Position numbers and translations under genes: made by a program. Shown here piece by piece: positions 1 through 8,557 of a stretch of DNA of 64,000 bases; positions within the stretch are counted from its first letter, which is position 1, and each line of letters starts with the position of its first letter. Under the pieces are notes generated by a model. That model was given only the letters and a program-made list of their open reading frames with translations, was not told the DNA's origin and searched no databases. The stretch is from Yoonia maritima (lineage in GTDB: Bacteria; Pseudomonadota; Alphaproteobacteria; Rhodobacterales; Rhodobacteraceae), in assembly GCF_002933395.1 (NCBI RefSeq), contig NZ_PKFN01000010.1, positions 62,001 to 126,000 on the forward strand, in the 5' to 3' direction.

Positions 1-903
1 AAACATTGCCAATTCATCAGCAGTCGGAGAGTAAACCTGCATGCCTTCGGCTTGAACAGCCAGAACGCCTTCGGCAGATGTCCACTGCTGGATTGAACGC
101 CCCATGTTACCCGCGACAACTGCCGCACGTGCAACGACTTCTTGCTCTGCCGCAGTCAATGACTGGAAGAACTCATCGCTGATGACAAGGAAATCAGCCG
201 CATAAACGTGGCCGTCAAGCGTCATGTATTTTTGCAACTGGTGCAGGCCGTTGTTATAGATAACGCCAACAGGGTTTTCCTGACCGTCAACAACACCAGT
301 AGAAAGCGCGTTTGGCAGTTCTGTCCATGCGATTGGAGTTGGCTCACCGCCAAGACCGCTAACCATTTCCAGATACAGCGGGATAGGCTGCACGCGGAAC
401 TTCAGACCTTCCATGTCTGCGGGTGTGCGAATTTCACGTGTGTTGTTTGTGAAGTTACGGAAACCAGTTTCGCCGTACGCCAAAGTACGCATACCAGTCT
501 GCTCTAGGCAGTGCTCGCCCAGTGCTTCGCCGAATTCACCGTCAAGAACGTCCCAAGCAACAGTCGCGGATGCGAATGTGTAAGGGATATCCAGAACAGA
601 TGCTGCTGGGCAAGCTTTGGACATTGCGCCAGAAACGATTGCCATTTGCAGCAGGCCTTCTTGAACCTGACCAACCAGTTCGTCTTCGTTGCCCAAAGCG
701 CCCGCTGGGAAGATCTCAACTGACAGACCAGTTTCACCTTCGACGATGTTACGGAAAATCTGTGCAGCAGCACCTTTTTTAGAGCCCGTCCATTCGTCTG
801 GATCAACGTGCGCGATGCGAATGGTTTGCGCCTGTGCAACAGATGTCGCAAGCGCCATAACAACCGCTGTAGAAGCGGCGATGGATTTAAATGTGAAACG
901 CAT
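1..903 (-). CDS. dctP: TRAP transporter solute-binding protein, DctP family (3' end beyond window)
   Basis: Periplasmic binding protein that would deliver an organic acid to a TRAP transporter. The frame is open from the ATG at 903 to the window edge (301 residues seen), so the C terminus and any dctQM genes lie outside. Residues 1-25 form a Sec signal peptide ending AQA. R149 (in TGFRNFTN) and R170 (in GLKFRVQP) sit where DctP proteins place the arginines that bind the substrate carboxylate. The start is supported by GGGAGGA upstream. It lies 43 bp downstream of the dehydrogenase gene at 947-1831, so the two probably share a transcript. The substrate is not readable from the sequence; the neighbour suggests a quinate/shikimate-type acid (inference). 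Confidence 0.9.
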   Translation of the reverse strand, partial: MRFTFKSIAASTAVVMALATSVAQAQTIRIAHVDPDEWTGSKKGAAAQIFRNIVEGETGLSVEIFPAGALGNEDELVGQVQEGLLQMAIVSGAMSKACPAASVLDIPYTFASATVAWDVLDGEFGEALGEHCLEQTGMRTLAYGETGFRNFTNNTREIRTPADMEGLKFRVQPIPLYLEMVSGLGGEPTPIAWTELPNALSTGVVDGQENPVGVIYNNGLHQLQKYMTLDGHVYAADFLVISDEFFQSLTAAEQEVVARAAVVAGNMGRSIQQWTSAEGVLAVQAEGMQVYSPTADELAMF

Positions 904-946
904 GGTATCCTCCCTTTTGCGTATAGTACTGCTTTCGCAGCGTCGT

Positions 947-1831
947 TTATGAGGTCATAGCCTCAAAAGTTGCTTTCATCCGGGCCGCGTCTGGCTGACG
1001 CCCGGTGAAAAGTTCGAACGCTCTAACAGCCTGATAAACGGCCATTCCAGAACCGGGCAGCACGCGGCAGCCTTTGGCACGCGCGGCGGCCAGCAATTCA
1101 GTTTCAAGCGGAAAGTAAACAATGTCAGCGACCCACATTTCAGGGCGCAATAAGGATACCGGGTAAGACGTGCCCGGCAGTTTGGCCATTCCGACCGGAG
1201 TCGCGTTCACAATACCATCAGGAGCAAGGTCTAGCATCTCCTTAAGATCAGCTACATCAACGATGATACCTTTGTGCGCCGCCGCAATTTGCGATTGCAA
1301 AGCAACAGCACGACCATGGTCGCTGTCGGCGATTGTCAGACGCTGCACATCCAAAGACGCAAGCGCGTGCGCAACGGCCACGCCAGCGCCCCCAGCACCA
1401 ATCTGCAAGACATGGTTAAGGTTTGCGCCGGGCATGTTTTGGCGAAAGCCCTCTTGGAAACCCACTTTATCAGTGTTGTGACCAATCCGCTTACCGTCTT
1501 TGAACACAACTGTGTTCACCGCACCGATCGCGCGCGCATTATCTGAAAGGCTATCCAACAGCGGCATAACGTCAATTTTATATGGAAAAGTGATGTTCAG
1601 GCCGGAAAAGCCGCAAATTTCTGCGGCATCAATTATTTGTTTTAGCGGACGATCACCGCCCGGAAACTGATCAACATCAAGCAACTGATAGATGATCCGC
1701 TGGCCCTGCGCAGCACCTTCGGCCATGTGCATCCGTGGGGTACGTGAACTTTGAATTCCACGCCCAACGAGCCCAATAACCAAATCATCATGTACGCCAG
1801 AATCAACTGCGATAGATTGTTGCGATGTCAT
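947..1831 (-). CDS. Shikimate/quinate 5-dehydrogenase-like protein (AroE/YdiB family)
   Basis: A 294-residue protein of the shikimate dehydrogenase family, interconverting a 3-dehydro acid and its hydroxy form. Family landmarks are visible: substrate-binding S28/S29 in QSSRTPRMH, the catalytic lysine K85 in NITFPYK, the aspartate D121 in GHNTDKVGF, and a GAGGAG nucleotide-binding loop at 145-150. The strand after the loop ends IADSD rather than the NRT of NADP-dependent AroE, which favours NAD and hence a catabolic quinate/shikimate role (inference). It is first in a likely operon with the TRAP binding protein and is divergent from a TetR regulator. GGGAGGA precedes the ATG. A biosynthetic AroE cannot be excluded, but context argues against it. 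Confidence 0.85.
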   Translation of the reverse strand: MTSQQSIAVDSGVHDDLVIGLVGRGIQSSRTPRMHMAEGAAQGQRIIYQLLDVDQFPGGDRPLKQIIDAAEICGFSGLNITFPYKIDVMPLLDSLSDNARAIGAVNTVVFKDGKRIGHNTDKVGFQEGFRQNMPGANLNHVLQIGAGGAGVAVAHALASLDVQRLTIADSDHGRAVALQSQIAAAHKGIIVDVADLKEMLDLAPDGIVNATPVGMAKLPGTSYPVSLLRPEMWVADIVYFPLETELLAAARAKGCRVLPGSGMAVYQAVRAFELFTGRQPDAARMKATFEAMTS

Positions 1832-1886
1832 TTACGTCCTCCCACCCCAACGAATCTAAACCCTGTCCGCTGGAACGAGCACAATG

Positions 1887-1936
1887 AACCACGCGGTTAA
1901 TTGCCTGTCAATCACTTTGAACCAATCGGTTAATTG
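1887..1936. promoter_or_regulatory. Twin candidate TetR operator between divergent genes
   Basis: Two near-identical copies of AACC-N4-GGTTAATTG start at 1887 and 1920. Each contains the inverted repeat AACC/GGTT, and both are preceded by G and followed by C. They are 33 bp apart, about three helical turns, and lie in the 137-bp gap between the dehydrogenase and tetR starts. This is the expected layout for a TetR-family repressor controlling both directions. Binding is inferred. Confidence 0.6.
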
Positions 1937-1968
1937 CGAAGGGCGTAAATTGCGGCTAAGGATGTCAC

Positions 1969-2628
1969 ATGACAGCCGAAGCAAAACCCAAAGCCTCTCG
2001 CCAACGTGCAACATGGAAGCAAGACCCCGAGGCCGTGAAGGCCGACATTCTACGGGTCGCGCGAGAAGAATTTGCAGCACACGGGCTGTCGGGCGCGCGG
2101 GCGCAAGAAATTGCTTCGCGCACCAAGACGTCAAAGCGGATGATCTTTTACTACTTTAAAGACAAGGAAAGCCTGTATCGTGAGGTACTTGAGCAAGCTT
2201 ACCGTGACGTACGAAACGGTGAAAAAGCCTTAGAGCTTGAAAACCTAGATCCGGTCGCTGCGCTGCGAAAACTAGTGTCCTATACCTTCGATCATCACCG
2301 CCAAAACGAAGACTTCATCCGGCTTGTGATGATTGAAAACATCCATGGCGGATCACATGTCGCAGCCTCTGAAACCATCCGGGAAGGAAACTCTCCGGCG
2401 GTTGAACAGCTTGAAGAAATTTTAAAACGCGGCACCCAACAAGGTATATTCAGACGCGACATCGACCCGCTTCAGCTCCACTGGAAGATTAGTGGTCTGT
2501 GCTTTTTTAACGTCTCGAACGAATCGACTTTCTCTGTCATTTTCGGCGACAAAATAGCCACACCAGAGGGGCAAATTGCGCTGAGAGACGACATTGTTTG
2601 CACAATTGTCAAATCAGTTCTCGCTTAG
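1969..2628 (+). CDS. TetR/AcrR family transcriptional regulator
   Basis: A 219-residue TetR-type repressor. The N-terminal HTH is clear at about residues 24-75, with EIASRTKTSKRMIFYYF as the helix-turn-helix and recognition helix. The C-terminal ligand domain carries RQNEDFIRLVMIENIHGG, common in alphaproteobacterial members that sense small acids or acyl compounds. TAAGGA precedes the ATG. It is divergent from the dehydrogenase-dctP operon, and the gap holds two matching inverted repeats, so it probably represses that operon and itself until an effector binds. The ligand is unknown. Confidence 0.88.
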   Translation: MTAEAKPKASRQRATWKQDPEAVKADILRVAREEFAAHGLSGARAQEIASRTKTSKRMIFYYFKDKESLYREVLEQAYRDVRNGEKALELENLDPVAALRKLVSYTFDHHRQNEDFIRLVMIENIHGGSHVAASETIREGNSPAVEQLEEILKRGTQQGIFRRDIDPLQLHWKISGLCFFNVSNESTFSVIFGDKIATPEGQIALRDDIVCTIVKSVLA

Positions 2629-2847
2629 TGACCCCCTCAAATCCAGCCTTAACCAATACATATTTTCCATAAAAATAGGCAATTTATCGCCACAAAAACC
2701 GGCAAGGTTGCACCAGCATGTGTCACTAATGCTGCGATTGCAAAAAACCTAACCCAATCCTAAAATCCGCCAAGTTTTCGCCGCATTCTTCAAACAGTCA
2801 CGGACGCGGATAACAAAACAATTTTAACAAAATCAAGGGATTGTAAT

Positions 2848-4401
2848 ATGGTGACGTTGAACAGGTGTTTCTGGGTAGCCCAAGCTGGTCTACTGGCAGC
2901 TGTGCCTGCCATGGCCGAGGTTACGCTCGAATCGATGGACCGAACAATTCGCGTCTCGGGCGAGCTGATCAAATTTGAAAACGATCAGTATACGATTGCA
3001 TCAGGTCTTGGTGAGCTCGTGATCGACAGCGATAAGGTGACATGCAGCGGCGAAGATTGCCCAGAACTTGCAGATGAGCTGAACCAGCTAATCCGCATCG
3101 CCTCTACCCCTGCTTTCACATCCGAGCTGCTGCCAGAACTGATGGAAGAACTTGCGACGCAAAGCGACGCGAGCCTTCAGCTTGTCGTTCAGCAAACGAT
3201 ATCGCAATCAGGTCTTATTCTTGGCGAAGGTGGTTTGCTTTATGGTAACTTCCAGATCCAAAGCAGCGACACATCTTCTGCGTTTGAGAAGCTGTATAAT
3301 GGCGAAGTCGAAATCGTATTCTCAGAGCGTCGCGCAACAAACGCCGAAGTCGAACGTTTTATTGATGCGGGGCTTGGCAATCTGAACGACCCAGAAAATG
3401 AAACCATTTTTGGTCAAGATGCGCTTGCTGCGGTTGTCTCGCCTGACAACCCAGTAAAATCCATTAGCGTCGCACAAACCGAAGCAATCTTTTCTGGTCA
3501 GATCAGTAACTGGAGCGAAATCGGTGGGACCGATTTGCCCATCTCGCTGTACGTTCCATCAGATGGCGGTGAATTATCAGACTACTTTACTCGCGCAATT
3601 CTAGACCAAAACTTCTCGTCCTTCTCACCAAACGTGGACCGGACACGAAGCTCTGATGAGCTGGACGCACTGGTCGCAAGCCAACCGGGCGCAATTGCAC
3701 TTCTTTCTACGGCAGACAACAAACTTGCTCGTCCGGTACGCTTGGCGTCAGCTTGTGGGATCATCTCTGAACCAGACACATTCGCAATCCGCTCAGAAGA
3801 CTACCCGCTTAGCCGTCGTTTGTACGCATACACAACCAATCGCGTTTCACCATCCTTGCTGCGTCGTATGATTACCATCATGCAAAGCCCCAAGGGTCAA
3901 AGCATCGTCACCAACGCCGGTTTCGTAAGCCTTGATTCAGAAACTGCGACTCTGGACGCATTCGGTCAGCAATTGGCGTATTCCTTGGCGGCGCCAGAAC
4001 AAAGCGGCGAACTGTACAACATGCAGCAGTTCACACGCGAAGTTTTGAATTCTGAACGCCTGTCGACGACTTTCCGTTTCTCAAGCGGGTCCAGCCAGAT
4101 CGATAACAAAGCGCGTGCCGATGCGATCCGTCTTTCAGAATTGCTTGAACGCCCTGAATACGAAGGCATCGAAATGCTACTGATCGGCTTCACCGATTCC
4201 ATCGGTAAAAGCGAATTGAACACAGTTCTATCGCGTCGTCGCGCTGCGCAAATTCGTGATGAAATTCTGGCAGCTAGTGCCGGTCGGATTGATCCAAATA
4301 CCATCACTACGTTGGGCTTTGGTGCTGCATCTCCTGCTGCGTGTAACAATGATGAAGACGGACGCCAAATCAACCGCCGTGTTGAAATCTGGCTTCGCTA
4401 A
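2848..4401 (+). CDS. PstS-like substrate-binding domain fused to OmpA-like peptidoglycan-binding domain
   Basis: A 517-residue exported protein. Residues 1-23 are a Sec signal ending AMA. The middle (about 90-345) resembles the phosphate-binding (PstS-like) periplasmic fold, with QDALAAVVSPDNPVKSISVAQ and SGQISNWSEIGG, the phrasing typical of that family. The last 110 residues are an OmpA-like domain: FRFSSGSSQID, IGFTDSIGKSELN, and the closing NRRVEIWLR. The protein would therefore be held to peptidoglycan while binding a ligand in the periplasm. AAGGGA precedes the ATG. It is monocistronic, with no ABC permease genes nearby, so a role in sensing or scavenging rather than classical Pst transport is possible (inference). 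Confidence 0.82.
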   Translation: MVTLNRCFWVAQAGLLAAVPAMAEVTLESMDRTIRVSGELIKFENDQYTIASGLGELVIDSDKVTCSGEDCPELADELNQLIRIASTPAFTSELLPELMEELATQSDASLQLVVQQTISQSGLILGEGGLLYGNFQIQSSDTSSAFEKLYNGEVEIVFSERRATNAEVERFIDAGLGNLNDPENETIFGQDALAAVVSPDNPVKSISVAQTEAIFSGQISNWSEIGGTDLPISLYVPSDGGELSDYFTRAILDQNFSSFSPNVDRTRSSDELDALVASQPGAIALLSTADNKLARPVRLASACGIISEPDTFAIRSEDYPLSRRLYAYTTNRVSPSLLRRMITIMQSPKGQSIVTNAGFVSLDSETATLDAFGQQLAYSLAAPEQSGELYNMQQFTREVLNSERLSTTFRFSSGSSQIDNKARADAIRLSELLERPEYEGIEMLLIGFTDSIGKSELNTVLSRRRAAQIRDEILAASAGRIDPNTITTLGFGAASPAACNNDEDGRQINRRVEIWLR

Positions 4402-4561
4402 GCACGCTAACACTGGGTCGCTCTATGGTTGTGATGCTTCGTATGATAGGATTTAGAAACCACATGACGAAGTTCGCAACCACCGGCCCTATTTTAAACA
4501 CGAATGTGCCGCCACTTTGCCAAAACCAAACGCGAAAGTGCCCGTCACAATGGAGACGTAA

Positions 4562-5608
4562 ATGAATAAGACGCCATTCCAGATTACACGTCGTAAGTTG
4601 TTGTCGACGACAACTGCTGCGATGACGACAACGCTAGCGACACCAGGCATTCTTCGCGCTCAGACGGTCAATACATTAACCATGTCCGTTTGGGTTCCCC
4701 TGCAAGGTGACGTTGCCCAGAATCTGTTTTACCCTTGGGCCGAAGGCATTGAAGAAATCACCGATGGCCGGGTAAAGATCGACATCTTACCAAGCCCGAT
4801 GGGCCCCCCACCTGCGCACCTCGAACTGCTGCGTTCGGGTCAACTTGACGTTGGGTTTAGTATCCACGGCTATTCGCAAGGCGAATTTGCACGCGCAAAG
4901 ATCGGACAGTTTTCGTTCTTGGGCGACGCTTATGGTGCGTCTCAGGCGTTCTCAAAGGTTTATGGCCAACTGTTGCGTGGTTCGGAAGAACACACTGGCA
5001 TTACACTGCTTGGATTGTTCCAACACGGCCCTGGCATGTTGATGTTGCGTGACAAAGTCGTAAGAACCGCCGAAGATTTCCAAGGGCTACGCGTGCGGAC
5101 GTCAGGCGGCTATATCTCTGGGCTTATGTCTGATTTAGGCGCGACCAACGTACCAATGTCGCCGACCGATGCACGGCAGGCATTGATTGATGGAACAATC
5201 GACGGCGTATGCTTTCCCTTTGAAGGCGCGAAGGCATTCAACATTGTAGACCAGATCACATATGTTTCCGAAATCCCAAGCGGGTATTATAACGCGACCT
5301 GGTTCCAAGGCATGTCAAACGCTGCAGCGGCGCGACTACCTGCCGAGGATCTCGCGCTGATCCGCAGCTATTCGAATGAAATGATCCCTGTTCTTGCGGC
5401 CAAGGCGTTCGACTACGCTGACTACATTGGCAAAGAGCAGCTTATCGCAGCAGGTATCGAAATCGAAACAGCCCCGCAAAGCGTTATCAACGCTGTTAAG
5501 GGCGTCGCAGCCAACTACGAATCCGCATGGAGCGCAGAAATGGCCGCGGCTGGTTTTGAGGGTGAACGTGCACTGGCATTTACACGGCGCTTAACCTCAG
5601 GCGGTTAA
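4562..5608 (+). CDS. TRAP transporter solute-binding protein, Tat-exported, orphan
   Basis: A 348-residue DctP-family binding protein. The N terminus ITRRKLLSTTTAAMTTTLA is a twin-arginine (Tat) signal, unlike the Sec signal of the other DctP in this window, with likely cleavage near LRAQ. Typical DctP segments follow: GLRVRTSGGYISGLMSDLGA, ALIDGTIDGVCFPFEG, and YNATWFQGMSNAAAARLP. R180-region arginines in LRVRTSG match the carboxylate-binding position. GGAG lies upstream of the ATG. No dctQ/dctM genes flank it, so the membrane partners must be elsewhere or absent. A rho-independent terminator follows at once. Confidence 0.88.
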   Translation: MNKTPFQITRRKLLSTTTAAMTTTLATPGILRAQTVNTLTMSVWVPLQGDVAQNLFYPWAEGIEEITDGRVKIDILPSPMGPPPAHLELLRSGQLDVGFSIHGYSQGEFARAKIGQFSFLGDAYGASQAFSKVYGQLLRGSEEHTGITLLGLFQHGPGMLMLRDKVVRTAEDFQGLRVRTSGGYISGLMSDLGATNVPMSPTDARQALIDGTIDGVCFPFEGAKAFNIVDQITYVSEIPSGYYNATWFQGMSNAAAARLPAEDLALIRSYSNEMIPVLAAKAFDYADYIGKEQLIAAGIEIETAPQSVINAVKGVAANYESAWSAEMAAAGFEGERALAFTRRLTSGG

Positions 5609-5636
5609 GTTTGCGTATGGACACGCGCAAAACAGC

Positions 5637-5663
5637 AAAAGCAGCCCAATGGGCTGCTTTTTT
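5637..5663. terminator. Rho-independent terminator after orphan dctP
   Basis: GCAGCCC (5641-5647), loop AAT, GGGCTGC (5651-5657), then six T on the plus strand. It is flanked by AAAA on the left, so it may work weakly in the minus direction too. It sits 32 bp after the dctP stop. Confidence 0.85.
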
Positions 5664-5670
5664 GTTTCGA

Positions 5671-5853
5671 CTACCACGTTGCAGGTATACCGCCCATCGC
5701 ACTCACGCCGCAAGCGGACGACAACATCTTTGCTGCATCCAGATCGTTGTGCCCTTTGAACAGATATCCCCCAGCGTATATGAATTTATGCCATAGGGGG
5801 ATGGCTTGGTGACAGCGCGCCGTCGCGCCGAACTTGCTGCCACTCGAATACAT
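5671..5853 (-). CDS. Possible 60-residue hypothetical protein or gene remnant
   Basis: A 60-codon frame ending 8 bp before the terminator hairpin, just downstream of the bd-oxidase operon on the same strand. The latter half (KGHNDLDAAKMLSSACGVSA) looks protein-like, but I do not recognise a family. There is no convincing ribosome site before the ATG. It could be a small real gene at the end of the cyd operon, the tail of a decayed gene, or chance. Low confidence. Confidence 0.25.
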   Translation of the reverse strand: MYSSGSKFGATARCHQAIPLWHKFIYAGGYLFKGHNDLDAAKMLSSACGVSAMGGIPATW

Positions 5854-5877
5854 GATTTTTTTAGTCAGGTAAATAGG

Positions 5878-5982
5878 TCACCCCATTATTGCCCATCGGA
5901 TTGCATAGGCAACAACACCAAGCACTGCGACGCTTGCAATCCAAATACCGATGAACCACGCGATTTTTGCGAGCGATCGCAT
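5878..5982 (-). CDS. DUF2474/CydX-like bd-oxidase microprotein
   Basis: A 34-residue single-span membrane peptide beginning MRSLAKIAWFIGIWIASVAV and ending with a short basic/polar tail. Its ATG overlaps the cydB stop in a TGATG arrangement, so it is translationally coupled as the third gene of the cyd operon. Small proteins of the DUF2474 family occupy this position behind cyanide-insensitive-type cydAB genes. By analogy with CydX they would pack against the oxidase and stabilise its haem sites. Family assignment rests on size, position and the WFIGIW start; function is inferred. Confidence 0.75.
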   Translation of the reverse strand: MRSLAKIAWFIGIWIASVAVLGVVAYAIRWAIMG

Positions 5983-6983
5983 CAATGATACCCTTCCTCT
6001 GGATCGATCTTGCCGCGAAACACCCAGTAAGCATAGGCGGTATACACCAAAATCAACGGCACTAAGACAACGGTTCCAACCAATGCAAATTTCAGACTTG
6101 CATCAGGTGCGGCGGCTTCGGCGATGGTCAGGCCCGGCGGTACGATGTTCGGATAAAAGCTGATCCCAATCCCGACGAAACATAGCACGAATAGGCTAAG
6201 CGCAGATAGGAACGGCTGCCCATCCTTTCCGGCACTCAGTCCACTGAACAATGAAAACGCCGCCGCCAGAACTGCACCCGGCATGAGCACGCTTAAAATA
6301 CTACCCGGCAAGTTAAACCAACGTTGGAAATAGATCGGGTCTTGGAATGGGGTCATGATACTGACGACACCAATAAAGCCCAGTGTCCCCGCAGCCAACC
6401 ACCACGCATAGCGCTGCATCTGGTTCTGCAATGGTCCCTCGGTTTTTAGGATCAACCAAGTTGCGCCCAACAGGGCGTAACCAACGACCACGGCAACCCC
6501 CGTCAGGATAGAGAACGCGGTCAACCAGTCCCACCAGCCGCCAGCATAAGCGCGGTCGGCCACCTTAATCCCTTGCACCAGTGCGCCCAGCGCGATGCCT
6601 TGCATAAAGGCTGCCATGATGGATCCGCCAAAGAATGCGGCATCCCAAACAGGTTTCCATCGTTCGGTCCGCCAGCGATACTCAAACGCGACACCGCGAA
6701 AGATCAGCGCCAACAGCATCAAGATTATGGGCATATAAAGCGCGGGCATGATCACGGCGTAGGCAAGCGGGAATACCGCAAACAGACCTCCGCCACCCAT
6801 AACCAACCATGTTTCATTCCCGTCCCAAATTGGGGCAATGGAATTCATCATGGTTGCCTTGTCTCTTTCGCTTTTTGCGGTCGGAAACAATATCCCGATC
6901 CCAAGGTCAAACCCGTCAAGGATCACATATGTCAGTACCGCAAATGCGATGATACCTGCCCAGATGAAAGATAGTTCAAACAT
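5982..6983 (-). CDS. cydB: Cytochrome bd-type quinol oxidase subunit II
   Basis: A 333-residue polytopic inner-membrane protein that partners CydA in reducing oxygen with quinol electrons without proton pumping. The N terminus FIWAGIIAFAVLTYVILDGF with DLGIGILFP is diagnostic of CydB/CioB. WDGNETWLVMGGGGLFAVFP and FRGVAFEYRWR are further family signatures. It begins 2 bp after the cydA stop with GGAGACTGATC upstream, and its stop overlaps the start of the microprotein gene. Length fits the CioB branch. Confidence 0.96.
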   Translation of the reverse strand: MFELSFIWAGIIAFAVLTYVILDGFDLGIGILFPTAKSERDKATMMNSIAPIWDGNETWLVMGGGGLFAVFPLAYAVIMPALYMPIILMLLALIFRGVAFEYRWRTERWKPVWDAAFFGGSIMAAFMQGIALGALVQGIKVADRAYAGGWWDWLTAFSILTGVAVVVGYALLGATWLILKTEGPLQNQMQRYAWWLAAGTLGFIGVVSIMTPFQDPIYFQRWFNLPGSILSVLMPGAVLAAAFSLFSGLSAGKDGQPFLSALSLFVLCFVGIGISFYPNIVPPGLTIAEAAAPDASLKFALVGTVVLVPLILVYTAYAYWVFRGKIDPEEGYH

Positions 6984-6985
6984 GA

Positions 6986-8404
6986 TCAGTCTCCTTTTAC
7001 GCCATGGGCGTCGTCTGGGTGTGTCTCTTGGATCGGGGTAATCCCTGCCGCACGAACGGGTGCATCACGCAGCCCCAAACGCACAGTGCCTGCAGGTTTG
7101 TTCATCATCCGAAGCAAGTAGAACGTTCCTGCCCCAAAGATGAAGAAATACACGATGATAAAAGCGATCAGCGATGCAGCAACAGCGGGTGCGGCCACCG
7201 GCGCAAGGCTATCGGATGTGCGTAGTAGCCCGTAAACTGTGAAAGGCTGCCGCCCGACTTCGGTTGTGATCCATCCTGCGAGCACCGCAACAAACCCCAT
7301 CGGCCCCATCAAAATGGCAGTGCGATGTAGCCAGCGATCCGCATAGAGTTTGCCTTTGATTCGTCGCCACAAGCTCCAAGCGCCAAGACCTAACATCGCG
7401 AACCCCAGCCCAACCATGACGCGGAAGCTCCAGAATACAATCATGACAGGCGGCTCATCTTCGTCAGGAATAGTGTCTAATCCTGCCAAAGGTGCGTCCC
7501 AATGGTGCTTGAGGATCAGACTCGACAGCTTTGGAATTTCGATTGCGTAATCGATCCGCTTTTCTTCCGGGTTCGGGATGCCAAACAGGATCAACGGCGC
7601 GCCATCTGGATGACTATCATAGTGACCTTCCATCGCCATGACCTTGGCCGGTTGGTGTTCCAGCGTATTTAGACCATGCGCATCACCTGCGAAAATCTGC
7701 AGCGGAGCAACGACAACCAGCATCCACATCGCCATTGAAAACATCCGCCGCGCGGGCGCATCTTCACGGTTACGCAATAGATGCAAACCACCCACCCCTC
7801 CAACGACAAGCGCGGTGGTCAGATACGCTGCTAACACCATATGGACGAGCCGATATGGGAACGACGGGTTAAAGACGATCTGCCACCAATCTTCGGGTAC
7901 AAACTGCCCCAACTCGTTCATGCTATAACCAGCAGGTGTCTGCATCCATGAGTTCACGGACAAAATCCATGTTGCCGACATCAGCGTACCAAAAGCCACC
8001 ATTGCGGTGGCGAACATGTGCAATTTGTCACCAACACGTTCGCGGCCGAACAACATGATACCTAAAAAACCTGCTTCTAGGAAAAACGCAGACAAAACTT
8101 CGTATGCCATCAACGGGCCCAGCACCGGCCCTGTCTTATCCGAAAATACTGACCAGTTGGTGCCAAATTGGTAAGACATCACAATCCCTGATACGACGCC
8201 CATCCCAAAGGCGACGGCGAATATCTTTTTCCAATAGTTAAACAGGGTCAGGTAAGTCTCATCACGGGTTTTGAGCCATAGACCATTTAGCACTGCCAGA
8301 TAGCTGGCCAGCCCAATGGAAAAGGCCGGAAAGATGATGTGAAACGACACCGTGAATGCAAATTGCATCCGGGCAAGGGTTTCGGCGGTCATAGTATCGA
8401 ACAT
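6986..8404 (-). CDS. cydA: Cytochrome bd-type quinol oxidase subunit I (cyanide-insensitive, short Q-loop type)
   Basis: A 472-residue subunit carrying the haems. H22 in FAFTVSFHIIFP matches the high-spin haem b ligand (H19 in E. coli). GWITTEVGRQPFTVYG near residue 375 is the conserved GRQP segment. At 472 residues it lacks the Q-loop insertion of the 520-residue E. coli protein, placing it in the CioA/short-loop group. Family knowledge: bd oxidases resist cyanide and sulfide, so its position opposite a regulator that leads a sulfide-oxidation operon suggests respiration during sulfide exposure. GGAG precedes the ATG, and a palindrome covers the probable promoter. Confidence 0.96.
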   Translation of the reverse strand: MFDTMTAETLARMQFAFTVSFHIIFPAFSIGLASYLAVLNGLWLKTRDETYLTLFNYWKKIFAVAFGMGVVSGIVMSYQFGTNWSVFSDKTGPVLGPLMAYEVLSAFFLEAGFLGIMLFGRERVGDKLHMFATAMVAFGTLMSATWILSVNSWMQTPAGYSMNELGQFVPEDWWQIVFNPSFPYRLVHMVLAAYLTTALVVGGVGGLHLLRNREDAPARRMFSMAMWMLVVVAPLQIFAGDAHGLNTLEHQPAKVMAMEGHYDSHPDGAPLILFGIPNPEEKRIDYAIEIPKLSSLILKHHWDAPLAGLDTIPDEDEPPVMIVFWSFRVMVGLGFAMLGLGAWSLWRRIKGKLYADRWLHRTAILMGPMGFVAVLAGWITTEVGRQPFTVYGLLRTSDSLAPVAAPAVAASLIAFIIVYFFIFGAGTFYLLRMMNKPAGTVRLGLRDAPVRAAGITPIQETHPDDAHGVKGD

Positions 8405-8479
8405 ATTAATCTCCGCTTATCGCGTCATTCTACGCGACGGCTGAACAAGTCGATCGAACAGGTTGCTGTACACATTTCG

Positions 8480-8494
8480 ACATTAGAATGTATA
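8480..8494 (-). promoter_or_regulatory. Candidate cydA operator/-10 overlap
   Basis: ACATTAGAATGT (8480-8491) is an inverted repeat, ACATT/AATGT with a 2-bp spacer. On the minus strand a -10-like TATACA (8494-8489) runs into it, so a bound protein would cover the cydA start-site region. A further upstream ACATT at 8471-8475 could form a wider site with the same right arm. The match to a -35 is poor. Confidence 0.4.
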
Positions 8495-8557
8495 TCATCA
8501 CATAGAGCCTAAGCTTACGGCGGCAAAGCGCAACAGCGTGGATTTCATGAGGCATCG

